Below, one piece after another: positions 58,595 through 64,000 of a DNA stretch of 64,000 nucleotides. This stretch comes from Acetomicrobium hydrogeniformans ATCC BAA-1850 (GTDB taxonomy: Bacteria > Synergistota > Synergistia > Synergistales > Acetomicrobiaceae): assembly GCF_000160455.2 (NCBI RefSeq), contig NZ_ACJX03000001.1:1560001-1624000 (forward strand), written 5' to 3'. Position numbers and translations under genes: made by a program. Below the pieces are notes generated by a model. The model saw only the letters and a list, made by a program, of their open reading frames with translations, was not told the origin of the DNA and did not search any database. How positions within the stretch are numbered: the stretch's first letter is position 1; each line of letters begins with the position of its first letter.

Positions 58595-61500
58595 ATGCAT
58601 GAATTGCAGATATACATTGAAAAGGTTTGGGATGTCGACCTCGAAAATTGGATAAGGGGAGACACCCTTTGTCTCCAAACGAAGGGCGCCGCAAGGCCCT
58701 GGGTTTTGAGAGATTGTAAATTTAAAAGCATAGCTATATTCCCCGACAATTCGCAGGCACTGGACTTTTATTTCGACTGGAAGGCATTGTTCGGAGAAAG
58801 AGAAATAGTCTATTTGCCGGAGTTGCCCTTGACGGCAGATCAGGTGGGGCAATCCGCATTGTGGGTTAGCAGAGGAGAGCTTTATAGAAAGTGGCGTCAT
58901 GGCGAGGGCAATAAGCTTTTAATATCGACACCGGGGGCCCTTATGACGCCCCTTTCTTTTGCCGACGACAGCTTCAACATAGCTGTTGGAGAAGCCATCG
59001 GCAGAGACAATCTCTCCAGATGGCTTCAAAACAGTGGCTATGAACATGTCGATCTGGTGTGGGCGCCTGGCCATTTTGCCCTTAGGGGAAATTTATTGGA
59101 CCTCTTTGACCCGCTTTACAGATATCCCATCAGGGTGGAATTCTTTGACGATGAAGTGGAGAGCATTAGAGCTTTTGACGGCGAGACCCAAAAAAGCATC
59201 GCCCATCATGATGAGATAGAAATTCATAGAATTTACGGCAGCAAATTGTCCTTTCCTTTCGAGACGATCCCTGAGGGTTGCCGCGTAATACTTTTCGACC
59301 CAAAGGAGCTCGAGTCGCAGGGAGACATATATAGTTGGCTTTGGGATAAGTTATGCGACGATGATAAGTCTTTGCCTTCCATACCGAGCTGGAGAGAGAT
59401 TTATAAAATCATCGGAAGGTTGCCCAAGATAAGAATCGATTCATCGCCTGAAGGTGCAGCATATAGGTTCGATATATTGAACGAGCCTTATTTTAAAGGA
59501 AAATTAGAAGAGGCCAATGCTTATCTGCTCAAGTGGAAAGAAGAGGGTTACAGAGTTAGCCTCTACGCGGATATGGAACATCTGGCCGATTGGGCGCGCA
59601 GTCGGGATATCGAATTCATACCTAGGCCCATTAGCAGCGGTTTTCTGGATATAAAGGGCAAAAAGGTCATACTGTCCCAATCTTCGATTATGGGGATCGA
59701 CAGGTCAAATCTTTTGGATTTCTCCTATCGCCCTCCGTCGGATTGGGAAGAAACTTTAGAGGTCGGCCAGTACGTGGTACACGAGGATTACGGGATAGCT
59801 ATTTTCAAAGGAGTTACCTCTACGGATACAGGAGAAGGTGAAAGGGAATATCTGATTTTAGAGTACGGCGATAAAAAAAGACTATTGGTGCCGGTATATC
59901 AACTGTACAAAATTGCCCCTTACGAAGGAATATACGGAGTTGAACCTCAGCTTGATCGCCTTGACAGGAAGTCGTGGAAAAAGAACCTCCAAAGAGCGAA
60001 AGAAAAGGCTCAAAAGGTTGCAGCGGATCTGGTATCGCTCTATGCATTGAGGGAATTGAAAAAGGGATTTCCCTTTCCCAAAGACGGAGATATGTCACGC
60101 CATTTTGAAAAGACCTTCCCCTATAAAGAGACCTCTGACCAGTTGAAGGCGATTGAAGAGATAAAGAGGGATATGGAAAAGCCGGTTCCCATGGACAGGG
60201 TCCTGGTTGGAGATGTTGGTTTCGGCAAGACGGAAGTGGCATTACGCGCTGCAATAAAGGCCGTAGAGGGAGGAAAACAGGTTGCGGTATTGGTTCCCAC
60301 TACTCTTCTTGCAGAACAGCATTACGAAAATTTCATTGCCAGAATAGGTGACATGCCGATCAGGGTGGAACAGCTTTCGCGCTTCGAAGGGCAGGCAAAA
60401 CAGCGCCTTATATTGGAGGATACGAAAAAGGGACTTGTGGATATATTGATAGGTACCCATCGATTATTGCAGAGGGATGTTCAATTTAAAGATTTGGGTC
60501 TGGTCATTATAGACGAGGAGCACCGGTTTGGGGTGAAACAAAAGGAACTTTTAAAAAAGTTGAGAGCCGAGGTAGATGTGCTTTCCATATCGGCTACGCC
60601 GATACCCAGAACACTCTATATGGCACTGTCCGGGATTAGGGACATATCTCTTCTGTGCACCCCTCCCAAGGAAAGACAGCCTGTTATAACTGTAGTCGGG
60701 CCGTGGGGGGATAGCCTTGTGAGGGAAGCCATCGTAAGGGAGATATCTCGAGGCGGTCAAGTATTTTTTGTATATGATCGAATTAAAGGGATAGAGAAAA
60801 GGGCGCAGAGCTTAAAGAAGCTCGTCCCCGAGGCAAAGGTAGGAATTATTCATGGCCAGCTACCCAAAAACGTTCTCGAAAGGACGATGATTAAATTTTT
60901 AAGGGGAGACATCAACGTTCTCGTTTGCACCACTATTGTCGAAAGCGGCCTCGATATAGCTAGGGCTAACACTCTTATTGTGGATAATGCGCACATGTTT
61001 GGACTTTCTCAACTTCATCAGTTGCGCGGAAGGGTAGGCAGAAGGAGCAGACAAGCTTTTGCATATATGTTGTATCCCAGTGATAAAGTGTTGACAAAAG
61101 AGGCGATGCAGAGACTTGAGGCCATTTCGGAATGCAATCAGTTGGGCGGAGGATATATGTTGGCCTTAAGGGATCTGGAAATTAGGGGCGGAGGTAACCT
61201 CTTGGGTATAGAGCAACATGGGCACGTTGAAAAAATTGGTTTCCAACTCTACTATAAACTGATCGAAGATGCTATGAAGAATTTGAAGGGAGAAGGAACC
61301 GAGGCCCTTTCTATGGATATAAAGATTCCCATAGGCATTCCAGAGCACTACATTCCCCAGGCAAGCTTGAGATTAGCTTTGTACAGGAGGTTGCTCAGGG
61401 ATTTGAATTTTGAAGATATTGAGGAAATTAATCGGGAAATTGTCGATAGATTCGGACCTTTTCCTGAAGAAATTGAGTTGCTGTTGAATATAACAAAACT

Positions 61501-61744
61501 GAGAGCGGGATTGCCCGGCCTTATGGTTCGTGAGATCGCGGCGGATGTGAAGGAGATATATTTGAAGGGTGCAAGAGAGGGTCTTTCCGCACTGGTCGGA
61601 GGAAGCCCGGGTTGGATAATCACCGACTCTGTGGCCAAGGGCCCCGGTGGGTCAAGGGGAATAAAGGAATTGGTCCGATATATGATGGATGCCTTGCAAC
61701 GAGGCGAGGGGGCGGTTGAACAATGGAACCGAAGCGCCATATAG
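58595..61744 (+). CDS. mfd: Transcription-repair coupling factor Mfd
   Basis: Mfd removes polymerase stalled at lesions and recruits UvrA. Visible are the UvrB-homology N region (LDLFDPLYRYPIRVEFFDDEVESIR), the polymerase-binding RID (about 388-450, VGQYVVHEDYGIAIFKGV), Walker A GDVGFGKTE (from 539), DEEH at 640, and the translocation module ending VFFVYDRI to RGRVGRRSRQAFAYMLY. At about 1050 residues it is some 100 shorter than E. coli Mfd, mainly N-terminally. GTG 58592 is a possible start three bases earlier. Confidence 0.95.
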   Translation: MHELQIYIEKVWDVDLENWIRGDTLCLQTKGAARPWVLRDCKFKSIAIFPDNSQALDFYFDWKALFGEREIVYLPELPLTADQVGQSALWVSRGELYRKWRHGEGNKLLISTPGALMTPLSFADDSFNIAVGEAIGRDNLSRWLQNSGYEHVDLVWAPGHFALRGNLLDLFDPLYRYPIRVEFFDDEVESIRAFDGETQKSIAHHDEIEIHRIYGSKLSFPFETIPEGCRVILFDPKELESQGDIYSWLWDKLCDDDKSLPSIPSWREIYKIIGRLPKIRIDSSPEGAAYRFDILNEPYFKGKLEEANAYLLKWKEEGYRVSLYADMEHLADWARSRDIEFIPRPISSGFLDIKGKKVILSQSSIMGIDRSNLLDFSYRPPSDWEETLEVGQYVVHEDYGIAIFKGVTSTDTGEGEREYLILEYGDKKRLLVPVYQLYKIAPYEGIYGVEPQLDRLDRKSWKKNLQRAKEKAQKVAADLVSLYALRELKKGFPFPKDGDMSRHFEKTFPYKETSDQLKAIEEIKRDMEKPVPMDRVLVGDVGFGKTEVALRAAIKAVEGGKQVAVLVPTTLLAEQHYENFIARIGDMPIRVEQLSRFEGQAKQRLILEDTKKGLVDILIGTHRLLQRDVQFKDLGLVIIDEEHRFGVKQKELLKKLRAEVDVLSISATPIPRTLYMALSGIRDISLLCTPPKERQPVITVVGPWGDSLVREAIVREISRGGQVFFVYDRIKGIEKRAQSLKKLVPEAKVGIIHGQLPKNVLERTMIKFLRGDINVLVCTTIVESGLDIARANTLIVDNAHMFGLSQLHQLRGRVGRRSRQAFAYMLYPSDKVLTKEAMQRLEAISECNQLGGGYMLALRDLEIRGGGNLLGIEQHGHVEKIGFQLYYKLIEDAMKNLKGEGTEALSMDIKIPIGIPEHYIPQASLRLALYRRLLRDLNFEDIEEINREIVDRFGPFPEEIELLLNITKLRAGLPGLMVREIAADVKEIYLKGAREGLSALVGGSPGWIITDSVAKGPGGSRGIKELVRYMMDALQRGEGAVEQWNRSAI

Positions 61745-62556
61745 GAGGAAGTTTCGAGGAACTTGTCGAGATTATGAAAAAATTGCGGGCGCCGGGAGGT
61801 TGTCCTTGGGATAGGAAGCAAACTCTTGATACGTTGAAGGAGTACGTTATCGAAGAAAGCTACGAATTGATCGATGCCATCGACTCTAGAGACGAAAAAA
61901 ACATCTGTGAGGAATGCGGCGATCTTCTCCTGCAGATTGTTTTCATCGCTCAGATAGCTGCTGAAAACGGCTGGTTCGACGTTCAGGCAATAATAGAATC
62001 GCTCTGCGACAAATTAAAACGAAGACACCCCCATGTATTCGGAGATCTCAAGGTTCGAGATAGCGAAGAGGTGAGACGGAATTGGGATATGATAAAATTG
62101 CAGGAGCGGGAGTCCAAAAAAGAGGAGCCCTCTCGACTTACGGGTATCCCCAGATCAATGCCGGCGCTTCTAAGGGCATATGCCATTCAAGAGCGAGCTG
62201 CGAAGACGGGCTTTGACTGGGAGAAGGGTAATTTGGATCCCATTTGGTCTAAAATAGACGAAGAGATTCGTGAGCTTCGCAAAGCTTTAGATGAGGGCAA
62301 TGCTGGAGAGGTTAAGGAAGAGATTGGAGATTTGCTCTTTGCCGTGGTTAATTTATCAAGACACATTGGAGTGAATCCCGAAGAGGCCCTTCAAGGGGCA
62401 AATGAAAAATTTTCCGCCAGGTTTAGGTTTATCGAGGAATCTGTGGAGGGAAAGGGAAGAAGTTTTGATGAATATTCGCTAGACGAACTGGAAACGCTTT
62501 GGCAATCTGCGAAAAAAGCACAAAGGACCAAGGGGAGGCCAATTTTAGATGGATAA
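61723..62556 (+). CDS. mazG: Nucleoside triphosphate pyrophosphohydrolase MazG
   Basis: MazG hydrolyses NTPs and aberrant dNTPs. Two tandem MazG domains are present: GGCPWDRKQTLDTLKEYVIEESYELIDAI with ECGDLLLQIV, and DEEIRELRKAL with EEIGDLLFAVVNLSRHIGV. RNWDMIKLQE and FDWEK are also family motifs. It overlaps mfd by 22 bases. Confidence 0.93.
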   Translation: MEPKRHIGGSFEELVEIMKKLRAPGGCPWDRKQTLDTLKEYVIEESYELIDAIDSRDEKNICEECGDLLLQIVFIAQIAAENGWFDVQAIIESLCDKLKRRHPHVFGDLKVRDSEEVRRNWDMIKLQERESKKEEPSRLTGIPRSMPALLRAYAIQERAAKTGFDWEKGNLDPIWSKIDEEIRELRKALDEGNAGEVKEEIGDLLFAVVNLSRHIGVNPEEALQGANEKFSARFRFIEESVEGKGRSFDEYSLDELETLWQSAKKAQRTKGRPILDG

Positions 62557-64000
62557 TAATGATATTAACCTGAGCGGCATTGACATATTTGGGGAGTCCA
62601 TAAAGGGACAAAAGGGCGAAAAAAAGAAGGTATTAGTTACCGAGACCGTTTTAAGGGATGCCCATCAGTCCTTAATGGCAACCAGGATGCGGACAGAAGA
62701 TATGCTGTCCGTGGCTGCCAAGATGGATGAGATTGGATATTACTCCTTCGAAATGTGGGGAGGGGCCACTTTTGATGCGGCCATGCGTTTCTTGAACGAA
62801 GACCCCTGGGAGCGCTTGAGGGCGCTCAGACGGGTAGTTAAAAAAACTAAACTTCAAATGTTGCTGCGTGGCCAAAATATAGTGGGATATAAACACTATC
62901 CTGACGATGTGGTGCGAGAATTTGTGAAGAGGGCTGTCGGTAACGGGCTGGATATCATAAGAGTTTTCGATGCCTTGAACGACCTTAGAAACATGGAAGT
63001 TGCAGCAGATCAAGTGAAGAAAGAGGGCGCTCATTTGCAGCTTTCCATTTGCTATACCATTTCGCCGGTCCATACATTGGAGTCCTTTGCACAGCTTGCA
63101 CTAGAAATGAAAGAGATGGGTGCGGATTCCATATGTATAAAGGACATGGCCGGGCTGTTGTCGCCAGTTGCTGCCTATCGCCTGGTAAAAGCCATAAAAG
63201 AAAAGTGCGATCTGCCTGTGCAAGTCCATACTCATTACACCAGCGGAATGGGATCCATGGCGTATCTTGCTGCGATTTTGGCAGGGGCTGACGTAGTCGA
63301 TTGTGCTATTTCGCCTTTTTCCATGGGCACAAGCCAGCCTCCGACCGAATCCCTTGTGGCTTCTTTGAAGGATTCCATATACGATACCGGAATAGAACTT
63401 CAGGATCTGGTGCCTATAGCCAATCACTTCAAAGAGGTAAGAAAGAAAAACGAAGACCTAATCGTAGGCTTGACCGGAGTGGACATCAATGTCCTCATCT
63501 ACCAAATTCCCGGGGGCATGTATTCGAATCTGGTAAGCCAGCTTAAGGAACAGAATGCTTTGGATAAACTCGATTCAGTTCTGAAGGAAGTTCCTAAGGT
63601 TCGTCAGGAGATGGGATATCCTCCTCTGGTTACCCCTACAAGCCAGATCGTCGGAACTCAAGCCACGCTGAACGTATTGGTAGGAAAAAGGTGGCATATG
63701 GTTCCAAATGAAGTTAAAATGTACTTCCTGGGCTACTATGGCAAGCCCCCTGCGCCGGTTGACCCTGAAGTGGCGAAGAAGGTCATTGGCGAAGAAAAGC
63801 CCATAACATGCAGACCTGGAGAGATTTTGCCGCCCGGTTTGGAGGAAGCCCGCAAGGCCGTAGAACCATGGATATTGCAACCGGAAGACGTTTTGAGCTA
63901 TGCTTTATTTCCAAACGTGGCCAAGGATTTTCTGATGAGAAAATTCGCCAGGACCTTAAAAAGGGATGTAGGGTTTGAGGATGTTATCGAAGGAGTAGCC
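62549..64000 (+). CDS. Biotin-dependent carboxyltransferase alpha subunit (oxaloacetate decarboxylase / pyruvate carboxylase B type), 3' truncated
   Basis: The frame is open from ATG 62549 (overlapping the mazG stop) through the last base, 484 codons. VTETVLRDAHQSLMATRMRTEDML, FEMWGGATFDAAMRFLNEDPWERL, LLRGQNIVGYKHYPDD, SICIKDMAGLLSP, QVHTHYTSGMG and GGMYSNLVSQL are the carboxyltransferase signatures. The C-terminal biotin domain, if fused, lies beyond the window. OadA and pyruvate carboxylase subunit B cannot be told apart here; in a fermenting diderm a sodium-pumping decarboxylase is plausible. BirA (14121) would biotinylate its carrier. Confidence 0.9.
   Translation, partial: MDNNDINLSGIDIFGESIKGQKGEKKKVLVTETVLRDAHQSLMATRMRTEDMLSVAAKMDEIGYYSFEMWGGATFDAAMRFLNEDPWERLRALRRVVKKTKLQMLLRGQNIVGYKHYPDDVVREFVKRAVGNGLDIIRVFDALNDLRNMEVAADQVKKEGAHLQLSICYTISPVHTLESFAQLALEMKEMGADSICIKDMAGLLSPVAAYRLVKAIKEKCDLPVQVHTHYTSGMGSMAYLAAILAGADVVDCAISPFSMGTSQPPTESLVASLKDSIYDTGIELQDLVPIANHFKEVRKKNEDLIVGLTGVDINVLIYQIPGGMYSNLVSQLKEQNALDKLDSVLKEVPKVRQEMGYPPLVTPTSQIVGTQATLNVLVGKRWHMVPNEVKMYFLGYYGKPPAPVDPEVAKKVIGEEKPITCRPGEILPPGLEEARKAVEPWILQPEDVLSYALFPNVAKDFLMRKFARTLKRDVGFEDVIEGVA

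Overview
The window is a dense, almost entirely housekeeping stretch of bacterial chromosome at moderate GC. It contains no insertion sequences, prophage or CRISPR arrays. The organism is a diderm, probably strictly anaerobic bacterium. Its envelope genes include an Mla system whose MCE protein ends in a beta-strand-rich, barrel-like tail. It also has FliS/FlgN-type flagellar chaperones, a TAXI-type TRAP binding protein, formate-THF ligase, FabK, ThyX, class IB dihydroorotate dehydrogenase, c-di-AMP synthesis and a selenocysteine-containing SelD. Together these suggest Synergistota (an Acetomicrobium/Anaerobaculum-like lineage). That assignment is inference; no 16S gene is present.

Layout. 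2-6155: fatty-acid and phospholipid operon plsX(partial)-fabH-fabK-fabD-fabG-acpP-fabF. 6193-12223: terminator, then a 30-bp palindromic operator over a promoter, a 24-codon leader peptide ending inside an intrinsic attenuator, and the UMP operon pyrR-B-C-K-D-F-E. 12228-14894: an exported ZnuA-like protein lacking the usual His motif, facing birA-selD on the minus strand; selD uses an in-frame UGA as selenocysteine. 14990-20810: prfB with a programmed +1 frameshift, an exported S55-like protein and mlaEFD. 20822-29788: the tmk-yaaR-holB-ricT set known from Firmicutes, then ftsY, an unknown gene, a DUF4416 gene, purB, glpX and fhs. 29796-31482: a 19-bp terminator, a lone TAXI binding protein on the minus strand and a HutP-family RNA-binding protein. 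31571-34464: rpmE, thyX, prfA, prmC. 34496-38664: an extended thioredoxin reductase, a divergent PfkB kinase, a CBS protein, an arginine-phosphatase-like LMW phosphatase, fliS and flgN. 38699-44934: an exported M48 protease, dnaX, dnaE. 45031-53794: pyk, a Nudix hydrolase, nfo, an ornithine-racemase-like gene, cdaA-cdaR-glmM and galU. 53884-54544 (minus): a small membrane protein and a PerR-type regulator. 54702-64000: tRNA-Gln, glmU, prs, rplY, pth, mfd, mazG and the 5' part of a biotin-dependent carboxyltransferase.

The genes converge on a few themes. Pyrimidine and PRPP chemistry links prs, pyrR-E, thyX and tmk. Translation termination links prfA, prfB and prmC, with selenium decoding through SelD competing with RF2 at UGA. 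Biotin links birA to the terminal carboxyltransferase. Envelope precursors come from glmM, glmU, galU and fab genes, and lipid transport from Mla. Many genes start with TTG or GTG, placed here by Shine-Dalgarno spacing. The most notable regulatory element is the pyr control region at 6255-6443, which looks like ribosome-coupled attenuation combined with a LacI-type operator in an operon that also encodes PyrR.
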